Source: Bifidobacterium scaligerum (GTDB lineage Bacteria; Actinomycetota; Actinomycetes; Actinomycetales; Bifidobacteriaceae). From it: 64,000 nt of DNA. Position 1 is the first letter of the stretch. Every line of letters starts with the position of its first letter. Position numbers and translations under genes: made by a program. The notes beneath the pieces were generated by a model that was not told the DNA's origin, ran no database searches, and worked only from the letters and a program-made list of their open reading frames with translations. The DNA is taken from contig NZ_PGLQ01000002.1 of the NCBI RefSeq assembly GCF_002802865.1, positions 526,726-590,725 on the forward strand, read 5' to 3'. This document shows positions 38,371 to 47,633 of the stretch, one piece after another.

Positions 38371-38390
38371 GTCATCTTCTATAAGATGAC
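38371..38390. promoter_or_regulatory. 20-bp palindrome GTCATCTT-N4-AAGATGAC
   Basis: 8-nt perfect arms around CTAT, about 110 bp upstream of the ROK start. It is followed directly by the first CTTTATAAAAGT repeat, a layout expected of a transcription-factor site. Confidence 0.5.
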
Positions 38391-38501
38391 TTTATAAAAG
38401 TAATCACATTCTTCGCAAATAATAAAAACATCTTTATAAAAGTTAAGCTTCAAGCAAGTACACTGATATGTGCATGCTCATCGTCTCACAAAGGGGTAGT
38501 C

Positions 38502-39659
38502 ATGAGAGCGACGCCATCCACCGCGGTGAAACAACACAACCGCAACGCCATGACTCGATATCTGTATACCCATCATCACGTCACCAAGCAGGAACTCGAA
38601 CACGGACTTGGATTAAGCCTGCCCACCATCACACAGAACCTTCGTATGCTGGAAGAAAACGGACTCATCCGCAAAGGCAAGTTCCACGAATCCACCGGCG
38701 GACGCAAGGCCCGGAACTATGAGTTCAATCCCAACCATCGAACGGCAATCGGCGTGGTGATGCGCGCCACCGGCGTACGCATGTGCGCCATCGATCTGTA
38801 CGGCAAGGTGATCGAGCAGCGTCAGGATGCCCTTCCCTATCGCAATGCCAACGTTTACTACCAGCGGATCGGCGGCATCATCAACAATTTTGCAGCGGAT
38901 ATCGAGAATAAGCACGGCAAGGTGCTTGGCGTATCGTTCGCCGTCCAGGGCATCCTCTCCCCCGATGCCTCGACCATTACCTTCGGCACCATCATGGGCA
39001 ATACCGGCTTGACAATCGACACCATCAGCCAATCCGTGCATTACCCATGCATGATGATTCACGACTCCGATGCCTCCGCCATGGCGGAACTCTGGGCCGA
39101 TCCGAGTCTTACCGACGCGATTTGTGTGTATCTCGAACGCCGACCGAGCGGCGCAGTGATCGTCGGCGGCAAACTGTACCAAGGCCCCAATCATTGCAAC
39201 GGCACCATCGAACATATGACACTGGTACCCGGCGGACGCGAATGCTACTGCGGTCAGCGCGGCTGCATGGACACCTATTGTTCCCCGGAAACGCTTCCCG
39301 AGGATTACGAGAGCATTCCCGGTTTCTTCAGTGTGCTCGAACAAGGCGAACGCCATCACCGCGAGCGCATGAACGAATGGCTGGACTATGTGGCGCAGGC
39401 CATCGTCAACGCACGTTCCATCATCGCCGGTGACGTTATCGTCGGCGGCGAGGCAGCACAACATCTCACACAAGACGACATCGACGCCCTCCGACATCGA
39501 GTTGTGCAACGTTCCCCATTCGGCACCATCAATTTCACACTGCGGAAAAGCTACTGCGGCGAAGACCAAAACATCATCGGCGCAGCATTGCGGTATGTGG
39601 AAGACTATGCGAACGAAATATGCGGCGTAGGCGAACATGCCTCACGGGCCGGCCGCTAG
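38502..39659 (+). CDS. ROK-family transcriptional regulator
   Basis: 385 aa. The N-terminal winged helix (TRYLYTHHHVTKQELEHGLG, then LSLPTITQNLRMLEENGLI) is DNA-binding. The sugar-kinase-like ROK domain follows, with the zinc site CYCGQRGCMDTYC. ROK regulators sense sugars or sugar phosphates; the ligand here is unknown. AAGGGG lies before the ATG. It is divergent from adhE and lies 90 bp before glgX, so control of either (or of itself) through the palindromes upstream is plausible. Confidence 0.9.
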   Translation: MRATPSTAVKQHNRNAMTRYLYTHHHVTKQELEHGLGLSLPTITQNLRMLEENGLIRKGKFHESTGGRKARNYEFNPNHRTAIGVVMRATGVRMCAIDLYGKVIEQRQDALPYRNANVYYQRIGGIINNFAADIENKHGKVLGVSFAVQGILSPDASTITFGTIMGNTGLTIDTISQSVHYPCMMIHDSDASAMAELWADPSLTDAICVYLERRPSGAVIVGGKLYQGPNHCNGTIEHMTLVPGGRECYCGQRGCMDTYCSPETLPEDYESIPGFFSVLEQGERHHRERMNEWLDYVAQAIVNARSIIAGDVIVGGEAAQHLTQDDIDALRHRVVQRSPFGTINFTLRKSYCGEDQNIIGAALRYVEDYANEICGVGEHASRAGR

Positions 39660-39748
39660 ACAATCAATGCCCAAACGCCATGCAGACAAAGGTTCCCTCC
39701 CAAATCAAGAATTCCGCCGCTTAACGGCAACACGTCTACAATGGAGTC

Positions 39749-42463
39749 ATGAGAAATCCAGCGTTGCATCGCTATGCCACTCGACCGGGGTTCTATTTCA
39801 CCGAAGATGGGGGCGCGGACGTCGTAGTCCGTTCGGAAACCGCCGATCAGGTCTGGCTGTGCGTCCTTGAGTCCATTGATCAGCCCAGCGCGTTCTTCCA
39901 GGACTCCATACGCCTGTTCAACGATCCGAACGTATCGTTCCTGCAGCAAATACATGAGTTTCCGGTCTGCACACGCATCATCGAGCACCTGTACGTGCGC
40001 GAAACCTTGTTCCGTATGACCGGACCGAATTACGGTCTATGGTACGTGCACCTGCCCAAGGCATGGGACGGGATGAAATACGGATACCGTGTGGATGGCG
40101 CTTGGGACCCGAAACACGGCGTGCGATTCAATCCATATAAATTCCTGCTCGACCCATATGGCAAAGGCATCGACGGCTCAATGGAACTCGCACCGTCCGC
40201 GTTCTCCTATGAGTGCGAGGTAGTGGACGGCAAGGTGCTCGGCTCCGCTTACGGCGACATGAGCACCGTGGATTCACTCGGTCATGTGCCGGTCTCCGTG
40301 GCCATCGATGATCGCGACGTCCATAAACATGAAGGCGACCCAGAGCACCCGCATGTGCCCTGGCGTAAAACCGTAATCTACGAAATGCATGTCAAAGGCT
40401 TCACCGCCAACGCACCTTGGCTGCCCGAAGCGTTGCGCGGCACTTATGCCGGACTCGCACATCCCACCACACTTGCCTATCTGCAGAATCTGGGCGTCAC
40501 TTCCATTGAACTGCTGCCCATCCAAGCCAAGCAGGACGAGCTGTTCCTGCAGGAGCATGGACGAGGCAACTATTGGGGTTATTCCACGCTGAGTTACTTC
40601 TCTCCCGAGCCTTCCTACGCCACCAAGGCCGCTCAGGAAAAGGGTGCCACAGCGGTACGGCAAGAGGTTATCGACATGGTACGCGCCTTACATGAGGCCG
40701 GCTTCGAGGTCATCATGGATGTGGTCTACAACCACACCTGCGAGGGCGGCGTGGAAGGCCCTACCGTCTGCTGGCGAGGATTGGACGATCTAGCCTACTA
40801 CCGTCATCAAAAATCGAATCCCGGACGTCTGGAAGACACCACCGGCTGCGGCAACACGCTTGACTTTACGAATACACACGTCGTCACCTTTGCCGTCGAT
40901 TCGTTGCGCTACTGGGCCAAACGCATCGGCATCGACGGCTTCCGTTTCGATCTGGGTGTGACCCTTGCACGCCTGGAAGGTGAATTCACCCATCATCATC
41001 CCTTCCTGTATGCGCTGCGTTCCGACCTGCTGCTCGGCAATCTGAAGCTCATCATGGAGCCTTGGGATCTGGGGAACTTCGGTTGGCGCACCGGGCAGTT
41101 CGGCATCCCCTTTGCCGAGTGGAACGATCGTTTCCGCGACACGATCCGTACATTCTGGCTGGAGGATGTGGACGGCAGCAGCGATTTCGGTCGTACCCAA
41201 TTACAGGAGATCGCCACCAGACTGTGCGGCTCGGCGGACCTGTTCGCCACTGACCCCGGACGCGGCGCCACCGCTTCCATCAATTTCGTCACCTGCCATG
41301 ACGGCTTCACGCTCACCGATCTGACTCGTTACCGCACCAAACACAACGAGGCCAACGGAGAACACAACAATGACGGCTCTTCGGTAAATCACTCCGCCAA
41401 TTTCGGCGTGGAAGGCGTTACTGATGATTTGGATGTGATCACGGCTCGCGAGCAGGCCGCCATGAACATGATGGGGACACTGCTACTCTCGTTGGGCACA
41501 CCGATGATGCTGGCAGGCGACGAATTCCGCAATACGCAGGATGGCAACAACAATGCCTACTGCCAGGACAACGACATCACCTGGCTCAACTGGGACTGGC
41601 TGTATTCGCCGCAGAAGACGCGCGAGATGCGTCGTCTGGAGACCGTGTCCCATCTGGTTGCGCTGCGCAAATCCTTGGATCTGTACCATCACGAGGATTT
41701 CTTCACCCGCCTGACGCAGATCGGCCTGTTCAAGCCATCAGACCGCGTCAAATGGTTCCTGCCCAACGGCAATGCCCCCGCCGAACGGGATTGGTTCGAT
41801 CTGTCCACGAGAAGCTTCACCATGCGATTGCTCTCCAATAGTGAAGTGGACGTGTGCATCGTGGTCAATGGTGTGGACGAAGACCGGCAGTTCACCCTGC
41901 CTTCAGACAGCACATGGGTGCCGAAATGGTGTTCCGCTGAGATCAATGGCAGATGGCCGGGGCATGGCGGCGTCGTGAAGCCAAACGACGACGATGACAT
42001 CAGCGTGTGGATGCAGCATGTGCAGAACGCCAGCGAAACCGTGCGCCGTCTTGCCGAAGAGGCCACGGCGCGCATGAAAGCCGAGGGCATGTCCGATGTG
42101 GATGCGGCCACGTTCGCCATGCTGCAGGAATCCCGGTCCGCTCCTACCGCTGAATTCGCTAAGGTGACGCGGCGGCGTACCGCCGACAGCCCGGAGGGCG
42201 GCAAAGAACAGCAAACGCAACAACGCGGTCAGGTCCGTCCAACTACCGCGCAAACGGTTGAGGTTGACGGCCCGCATGCCGAGTCGTCAGCGACTGTGCA
42301 TGGAGGCGGCGCATCAGCTTCGGCAGAGGGCACCGTCTCCGCCGATAAGGCCCCGGTCGACAAGGCCCCGACGGCCGATGTAGTAGCGGAGTCGGCCACC
42401 AAGCCATCGCCACATGTGTGGACCATGCCGGCACTAAGCATCACGCTGATGAAGCAGGTGTGA
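39749..42463 (+). CDS. glgX: Glycogen debranching enzyme GlgX (isoamylase-type)
   Basis: Hydrolyses alpha-1,6 branches of glycogen or similar glucans. 904 aa. The N-terminal carbohydrate-binding region is followed by a GH13 barrel, with VYNHTCEGG, the nucleophile region GFRFDLGVTL, the acid LIMEPWDLGNFG and the third site FVTCHDGFTLTDL. About 140 residues at the C-terminus form an Ala, Val, Thr and Glu low-complexity tail beyond the roughly 700-aa family norm. TACAAT (39737-39742) ends 6 nt before the ATG, with GGAG between. No glgA, glgB or glgC gene is adjacent. Confidence 0.93.
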   Translation: MRNPALHRYATRPGFYFTEDGGADVVVRSETADQVWLCVLESIDQPSAFFQDSIRLFNDPNVSFLQQIHEFPVCTRIIEHLYVRETLFRMTGPNYGLWYVHLPKAWDGMKYGYRVDGAWDPKHGVRFNPYKFLLDPYGKGIDGSMELAPSAFSYECEVVDGKVLGSAYGDMSTVDSLGHVPVSVAIDDRDVHKHEGDPEHPHVPWRKTVIYEMHVKGFTANAPWLPEALRGTYAGLAHPTTLAYLQNLGVTSIELLPIQAKQDELFLQEHGRGNYWGYSTLSYFSPEPSYATKAAQEKGATAVRQEVIDMVRALHEAGFEVIMDVVYNHTCEGGVEGPTVCWRGLDDLAYYRHQKSNPGRLEDTTGCGNTLDFTNTHVVTFAVDSLRYWAKRIGIDGFRFDLGVTLARLEGEFTHHHPFLYALRSDLLLGNLKLIMEPWDLGNFGWRTGQFGIPFAEWNDRFRDTIRTFWLEDVDGSSDFGRTQLQEIATRLCGSADLFATDPGRGATASINFVTCHDGFTLTDLTRYRTKHNEANGEHNNDGSSVNHSANFGVEGVTDDLDVITAREQAAMNMMGTLLLSLGTPMMLAGDEFRNTQDGNNNAYCQDNDITWLNWDWLYSPQKTREMRRLETVSHLVALRKSLDLYHHEDFFTRLTQIGLFKPSDRVKWFLPNGNAPAERDWFDLSTRSFTMRLLSNSEVDVCIVVNGVDEDRQFTLPSDSTWVPKWCSAEINGRWPGHGGVVKPNDDDDISVWMQHVQNASETVRRLAEEATARMKAEGMSDVDAATFAMLQESRSAPTAEFAKVTRRRTADSPEGGKEQQTQQRGQVRPTTAQTVEVDGPHAESSATVHGGGASASAEGTVSADKAPVDKAPTADVVAESATKPSPHVWTMPALSITLMKQV

Positions 42464-42581
42464 TATTCCCTAGGTTCGAGGCCTTGCGGCTTGAGTCGTG
42501 AGGCCTGAACCGTACGACTGCCTGAGCCTGGGCAAAGGCAACAGGCCACGCATACAGACCATGCATAGATGTTGGTATAGC

Positions 42582-42619
42582 AAAGAACCCTTCGCGGACG
42601 CATCCACGAAGGGTTCTTT
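42582..42619. terminator. Bidirectional terminator between glgX and rpsI
   Basis: A 13-bp perfect stem, AAAGAACCCTTCG (42582-42594) with CGAAGGGTTCTTT (42607-42619). The two genes converge on it. Confidence 0.9.
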
Positions 42620-42646
42620 GATGCTCGGTACAGTCCGAAAGCGAAA

Positions 42647-43138
42647 TTAACGCTTGGAGAACTGCGGGGCGCGACGAGCCTTGTGCAGACCAGCCTTCTT
42701 GCGCTCCACGACGCGGGCGTCGCGGGTCAGGAAGCCGGCCTTCTTCAGGGCGGCGCGGTTGGCGTCACGATCGATGGCGTTCAGGGCGCGGGCCACGCCG
42801 AGACGGATGGCACCGGCCTGACCGGTGGTGCCGCCGCCGTCAACGAGGACGATCACGTCGAACTTGCCTTCGAGCTTGAGCAGGACGATCGGGGAGTTGA
42901 CCTCACGCTGCTGCAGCTTGGAGGGGAAGTACTCCTCCAGAGTGCGGCCGTTGACGGTCCACTTGCCGGAACCCGGAACCAGACGGACACGGGCCACAGC
43001 TTCCTTACGACGACCGGTGCCGTAGCCCGGCTCGATCGCGGAGGTGCCGGTGCCAGCGCCAGCGTTGGTCTCGGTGGTGTAGTTGGTGAGCTCCTCTTCG
43101 GTCTCGACAACCTGGGAGTCGTTGGTGTTTTCAGCCAT
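42647..43138 (-). CDS. rpsI: 30S ribosomal protein S9
   Basis: Its C-terminal tail contacts P-site tRNA. 163 aa. The S9 core starts [20 protein letters not shown], and the end [20 protein letters not shown] is diagnostic. The first about 35 residues are an acidic, Thr-rich extension. It follows rplM after 22 bp. Confidence 0.97.
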   Translation of the reverse strand: MAENTNDSQVVETEEELTNYTTETNAGAGTGTSAIEPGYGTGRRKEAVARVRLVPGSGKWTVNGRTLEEYFPSKLQQREVNSPIVLLKLEGKFDVIVLVDGGGTTGQAGAIRLGVARALNAIDRDANRAALKKAGFLTRDARVVERKKAGLHKARRAPQFSKR

Positions 43139-43160
43139 GATTCTTATCTCCTCTCAGGTT

Positions 43161-43610
43161 TCACTTAGCCTGCTGCGAGACCTGAGCGATCTCGAAGACC
43201 TGGGGCTTCTGCGGGGTGTGCGGGTGCTCGGCGCCGCGGAAGATGCGGAGACGGTCGAGCTGTGCCTTGGACAGACGGTTCTTCGGCAGCATGCCCTTGA
43301 TGGCGGACTTGATGATGCGCTCGGGGTTCTTCTCAAGCAGCTCGGCGTAGGAATCGCGACGCAGGCCACCGGGACGACCGGAGTGTGCGTACAGTTCCTT
43401 GCCCATCTTGTTGCCGGTCAGAGCAATCTTGTCGGCGTTGATGATGATCACGTGGTTGCCGGAATCGGCGTGAGGAGCGAAGGTCGGCTTGTTCTTGCCG
43501 CGCAGCAGAATAGCAGCCTGGGAGGCAAGACGGCCGAGCACCACGTCGGTGGCGTCGATGACATACCAGTCGTGAGTCAGATCAGCTGGCTTCGGAGTGA
43601 AAGTTTTCAC
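43161..43610 (-). CDS. rplM: 50S ribosomal protein L13
   Basis: Early 50S assembly protein. 149 aa from the GTG at 43610 ([20 protein letters not shown]), with AAAGGT upstream; the reading from 43631 is not needed. [19 protein letters not shown] and [19 protein letters not shown] blocks are present. It begins the rplM-rpsI operon. The 287-bp region upstream to malQ holds its promoter and leader. Confidence 0.96.
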   Translation of the reverse strand: MKTFTPKPADLTHDWYVIDATDVVLGRLASQAAILLRGKNKPTFAPHADSGNHVIIINADKIALTGNKMGKELYAHSGRPGGLRRDSYAELLEKNPERIIKSAIKGMLPKNRLSKAQLDRLRIFRGAEHPHTPQKPQVFEIAQVSQQAK

Positions 43611-43838
43611 TGCATTACCTTTTCTATTCATTGTGTTCCGGGCTCTCGGCTGCCTGGCGTGGCTTGGTCAGGGCCGCATCCAGAAGGCGTCGAACCTCAT
43701 TATCCGTGGGCTCCCTGAAAGTCCTCGATGGCGAGTGGGATAGCGCTTTGAAGGACCCCTTAGGGAAACACAACAATCCACTAGTATATCGCCGGTCTTG
43801 ACATTGTCACGGGGACATCGGCGCGGCGAAAATATGAG

Positions 43839-43877
43839 AGGGCGGGCCGACCCATTCACACCGGGTCAACCCGCCCT
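43839..43877 (-). terminator. Terminator of malQ
   Basis: Stem AGGGCGGGCCGACCC with GGGTCAACCCGCCCT (43839-43853 and 43863-43877, two mismatches), followed on the minus strand by CTCATATTTTC. It lies 20 bp after the malQ stop. Confidence 0.8.
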
Positions 43878-43897
43878 TTCAACGCGTTTTCGACGCC

Positions 43898-46063
43898 TCA
43901 GCTGTTGAAAATCTGGGCGAAACGTTGCGCGCCAGGAGTTTCGAACAACGTTTCCAGCGGTACGACATCTCCCTTGGCGTCGGCCAGAGGCACTCGCCAA
44001 TTCGGATATTCATTATTCGTACCCGGCTGGTTCTGCGCACGCTTCTCCCCCACCGCGTCAGTGATCGAAGCAGCAAGCAGCTTGCACGGAGAGCCCTTGA
44101 GCGCACGGTACAAAGCGTCAATGATATCCGCCTCATGTTCATCGCGATGCTCGGCGAACTCCGGGTCGAGGTATCCCTCCTGCACAAGCATGGCCAGCAT
44201 GGCGTTTTGCTCGGCGGTGGCCGAGGCTTGGAACTCTTCGGCGGAGCCGGTCAGCAATCCCAGACGCTCGCGGATCTTGACATGCTCGTACTCCAGATAT
44301 CCCGCCGCCGGCGGCATATCGTGGGTGTTGACGGAGGCCAATGCATACGGGCGCCACTGCGAGGGAGCCCGGAATACACCGTCGCGCTGCTCGAACCATT
44401 CCACAGCGCAGCCGAGGATGCCGTGGCCAGAGAGCGAATCAGCCACATATTCAGGCACTACGCCAAGGTCTTCTCCCACTACCACGCCATGCGCGCGCGA
44501 AGCCTCAATGGCCAGGATTCCCAGCATGATATCGGCGTCGTAATACACATACGTGCCATCCATGGCGCTGTGATGCGAAGGAATCCACCACAGACGGAAC
44601 AGGCCGAGAATATGGTCGATGCGTACGGCACCGGCGCGGGCGAACATGCCGTGGACCATATTGCGGTACGTCTCATATCCCGTAGCTTCCAGATCCAGAG
44701 GGCTCAGCGGCGGCTGGCTCCAGTCCTGGCCCTGCTGGTTGAACATGTCCGGCGGAGCGCCGACCGTGGCTCCCTTGGCGAATCGCTCAGGATTCCACCA
44801 TACATCGGCACCGAGGGGGTGGACACCCACTGCCATATCCGACATAACGCCGATATGCATACCGGCATCTTTGGCGGCCTGTTGCGCAGCGGCAAGCTGA
44901 TCGGAGGCAACCCACTCAAGCCAGCGGTAGAAATCAAGCGTGTCGGGGAACTGTTGCTTGAGATCGGCGATCTCCTGAGAGTCTCGGTTGAATCGACGAA
45001 TCCAGCTTTCGTCATTGTCTTCGGGAGCGCCCCACTTGTCATAGCACAGGCACCACGTCGCATATGCTTCCAGATCAGAGCCGCATTCCTGCTTGAATAC
45101 GTCGAATTGCGCCTGACGCTCGGCCTTACGTCCCGCCTTGAAGATAATCCACAACGCATGCATCTTGCTGCGCCACATGGAATCACGATCAATGATCTGC
45201 GAGTCGCCGTTGAGCGGTTCGGTTTCGGCATGCAGCTCATCGACGTCATGCTTGGCCTGAGCATCCAGCAATGCATACTCGGGTACCGACTCCGGACGAA
45301 TGTACGTGAAGTTCACCAATCGACGACTGACCGGAAGATAAGGCGACGGCGTCAGTGGTGAAACCGGTTCGGCGGCATGCACCGGGTTGATCAGCACGAA
45401 ATCCGCACCGGTCTGGCCTTTGGCATTCACCAGCATGGTCTTCAGGTCTTCGAAATCGCCGATGCCCCAGGAGCCGGCGGAACGAATCGAATACAGCTGC
45501 GCCATCCAGCCCCATAGGCTACCGGATTTCATGGGGTCAAGCAGCTCCACATGATCAGGCGCGCTAATCAACGTAGCGTCTTGCGTGCGCCCGGCAACAG
45601 TGACATGCAACGTGTGATAGCCGGCAGGGATGTCGGAGGGAATGATCAGCGCCGCCGTGGAGACAAAGGAGCTTCCGAGATCAAACGCCTGAGAACCGTC
45701 TCCCGGCCCCACTTCGATATTGCCTTCATAGTCCTCGCCGTTTTCCAGCGTGATGGTGGCCGACGGCACGTCAAGAATGCCGGTGTTCACCAGCACCTTG
45801 TCTTCCTTGCCTACCGTATGCAATACGGTAGGCTCCACCAGACGGCTGTACCGTTCCTTCAGGATACGTCGGATGGAGGCATCCTGGGCGTCCTCGTCCT
45901 TGGCGTCAATGCCCAGAGCCGCCAGCACGGCGATGAGTACGTCGTCGGCTATCTCGTGATAGTCGTGGCTCATGCCTACGTAGCTGGTGCCGACGCCGAC
46001 CAACTTGGCGAGTCGAATCAGCGGACGCGCCAGTCGTTCTTCATTCTCGGTATTCTCGCTCAT
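43898..46063 (-). CDS. malQ: 4-alpha-glucanotransferase (amylomaltase)
   Basis: Transfers glucan segments between malto-oligosaccharides. 721 aa, as in actinobacteria (longer than the about 500-aa plant type). GH77 motifs include RIDHILGLFRLWW, VVVGEDLGVVPEYV, and NTHDMPPAAGYLE, with an N-terminal beta-sandwich extension. I use the ATG at 46063 (MSENTENEER). The frame is open to 46108 but homology begins at the chosen site, and TAGACT lies 7 nt upstream. With glgX it fits glycogen or maltodextrin use. Confidence 0.93.
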   Translation of the reverse strand: MSENTENEERLARPLIRLAKLVGVGTSYVGMSHDYHEIADDVLIAVLAALGIDAKDEDAQDASIRRILKERYSRLVEPTVLHTVGKEDKVLVNTGILDVPSATITLENGEDYEGNIEVGPGDGSQAFDLGSSFVSTAALIIPSDIPAGYHTLHVTVAGRTQDATLISAPDHVELLDPMKSGSLWGWMAQLYSIRSAGSWGIGDFEDLKTMLVNAKGQTGADFVLINPVHAAEPVSPLTPSPYLPVSRRLVNFTYIRPESVPEYALLDAQAKHDVDELHAETEPLNGDSQIIDRDSMWRSKMHALWIIFKAGRKAERQAQFDVFKQECGSDLEAYATWCLCYDKWGAPEDNDESWIRRFNRDSQEIADLKQQFPDTLDFYRWLEWVASDQLAAAQQAAKDAGMHIGVMSDMAVGVHPLGADVWWNPERFAKGATVGAPPDMFNQQGQDWSQPPLSPLDLEATGYETYRNMVHGMFARAGAVRIDHILGLFRLWWIPSHHSAMDGTYVYYDADIMLGILAIEASRAHGVVVGEDLGVVPEYVADSLSGHGILGCAVEWFEQRDGVFRAPSQWRPYALASVNTHDMPPAAGYLEYEHVKIRERLGLLTGSAEEFQASATAEQNAMLAMLVQEGYLDPEFAEHRDEHEADIIDALYRALKGSPCKLLAASITDAVGEKRAQNQPGTNNEYPNWRVPLADAKGDVVPLETLFETPGAQRFAQIFNS

Positions 46064-46152
46064 AGCCCCCAGTCTAACGCCCGAAAACAGCGCCACACCG
46101 TACGACAAGCGCTACGACACCCGTCTTTGCGGTAAAATTATGACCACATGAT

Positions 46153-46174
46153 GGTATGTGAACGCTCACATACC
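46153..46174 (-). terminator. Small hairpin after the repeat-type protein gene
   Basis: A 9-bp stem GGTATGTGA/TCACATACC (46153-46161 and 46166-46174) in the 124-bp gap upstream of malQ. It may terminate the preceding gene or belong to the malQ promoter region. Confidence 0.45.
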
Positions 46175-46187
46175 GATGAGAGCCACA

Positions 46188-46850
46188 TCAGCGTCGTTGC
46201 TCGGCAGCGTGACGTACCTCAGCTGAAGGGTCTGAGGCCAACACCTCCAGCATCCGGGCGGACGTATTGGGATTCAGCGCCACTGCACGACGCACCATCG
46301 AAGACAGCACCGTCGGGGCGCCCTCCTCACGCGTAGTTCCAAGCTCCCCCAGAAAATCCAGAGTCTCACTGTCCACTTCAGGATTCTGCGCCCCCTCCAG
46401 ACGCATCTTCCAACTGGTGCGCTTGTTCTTCAAAGCTGTGTCGCGCACCTGCGGCACCGGATCTTTGGTCAGTCTTCCCACCAGCCAGTTTTTGCTGTCC
46501 TCATTGGCGGCCACCGCTTGCCTCACCGACGCATCAGGGTCCTCGGAAAGCTTGACCAGCACATTCGGGAACGGCATCTCAGTGCCGAGGAACACACGAT
46601 CGGCCACCGGCGTATTGGGATTGCCCGCCACGGCTTCCAACAATGCGGTGGCACGGGAGAACGCCGCCTGATCGGCACGGTCAGGCAATGGACGACGAGC
46701 AAACTCGGACAGTTCCGCGGCGTCGGTGGAATGACGCAGATGCTCATAGGTGACAGTCAACGGCTCAAAGTCGGATTGCGGCTCGGCGCTCTCGTGTTCG
46801 GGCACTGGTACATCGGTTGCTGCATTGGTCGCTGCGTTGTCCTCGGTCAT
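46188..46850 (-). CDS. Helical-repeat protein (variant leucine-rich/HEAT-like) of unknown function
   Basis: 220 aa. After a 40-residue acidic start come repeated units such as AVAGNPNTPVADRVF, LSEDPDASVRQAVAANEDS, LTKDPVPQVRDTALKN and LASDPSAEVRHAAE, the signature of variant leucine-rich or HEAT-like scaffolds. No enzyme motif is seen, so a binding scaffold is likely (inference). No signal peptide. GGAGACC precedes the ATG, and TAAGCT lies 7 nt upstream. Confidence 0.65.
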   Translation of the reverse strand: MTEDNAATNAATDVPVPEHESAEPQSDFEPLTVTYEHLRHSTDAAELSEFARRPLPDRADQAAFSRATALLEAVAGNPNTPVADRVFLGTEMPFPNVLVKLSEDPDASVRQAVAANEDSKNWLVGRLTKDPVPQVRDTALKNKRTSWKMRLEGAQNPEVDSETLDFLGELGTTREEGAPTVLSSMVRRAVALNPNTSARMLEVLASDPSAEVRHAAEQRR

Positions 46851-46933
46851 GGTCTCCAGCTTAGTCAGATACGGATTGGATAAGAATGGTTATGCGAGAT
46901 ATAAGCCTGACAGCATGAGATCCCTGTATGCTC

Positions 46934-47578
46934 TCACTGGCCAATCGGCACGGGAATATTGACCATCGCCCCCGGCTCAGGCACCACGGCGGCATTGAAC
47001 ATCTCACGAACACGTTCCTCGAACCGATCGCATTGGTCGGCAGGCACCACGGCGGTCAGCTGCACGTTCATCGTATACGATTCATTCTCCTGAGTGGCGC
47101 CGAGCTGGCCCAGCAGCTGCTGGAATCGAGCCAACTGCGGATATTCGAGATGCACCAGATATTGGCGGGCCGTCATGATGCGTGCCACTTGCGCCGATTT
47201 CAGCGCCAGTGACGCCGCCGACGAATAGGCGCGCACCAAACCACCCGATCCCAGCAGGATACCGCCGAAATACCGGGTGACAGCGACCACGCAATCGGTG
47301 GTGCCGGACTGTTTGAGCACATCGAGAATCGGCTTGCCTGCCGTACCGGACGGCTCGCCGTCATCACTCATGCGTTCCGACAGCCGTCCATCGGCACCGC
47401 CGCACACCGCAGCATAGGCCACATGACGGGCTTTGGGATGCTGCTCACGAATCGAGGCGACGAACGCAAGCGCTTCATCCAGATCATCGACGTGGGCGGC
47501 GTCACCGATGAACTCGGACTTCTTCTCGACCAGCGCATCGTGCGCGGGAGCGGAAGGCGAGTTGAGAATCGTCTGCAT
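46934..47578 (-). CDS. YigZ/IMPACT-family protein
   Basis: 214 aa. The N-terminal IMPACT domain has KKSEFIGDAAHVDDLDEALA, SDDGEPSGTAGKPILDVLK and GGILLGSGGLVRAYSSAASL; the C-terminal half is the DUF1949-like domain. The family is widespread and its bacterial role is uncertain; translational regulation is suggested for the eukaryotic relative. AAGGATG precedes the ATG. Confidence 0.85.
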   Translation of the reverse strand: MQTILNSPSAPAHDALVEKKSEFIGDAAHVDDLDEALAFVASIREQHPKARHVAYAAVCGGADGRLSERMSDDGEPSGTAGKPILDVLKQSGTTDCVVAVTRYFGGILLGSGGLVRAYSSAASLALKSAQVARIMTARQYLVHLEYPQLARFQQLLGQLGATQENESYTMNVQLTAVVPADQCDRFEERVREMFNAAVVPEPGAMVNIPVPIGQ

Positions 47579-47633
47579 AGTTCACATCCTTGATGAGTTC
47601 CGCGAGTTGGTTCGATGAGCCCCGTGCGGCAGT

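Larger units (their letters stand above)
38045..38501. promoter_or_regulatory. 457-bp divergent regulatory region between adhE and a ROK gene
   Basis: No gene seen. The region is strikingly AT-rich from about 38220 to 38460, unlike its neighbours. It contains the TGTGA-N6-TCACA site, an inverted pair GTTAGATA (38244-38251) and TATCTAAC (38283-38290), a perfect 20-bp palindrome with arms GTCATCTT/AAGATGAC (38371-38390), and two direct repeats CTTTATAAAAGT (38390-38401, 38432-38443). These are candidate operators for the ROK regulator, for adhE, or for both. Confidence 0.6.
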
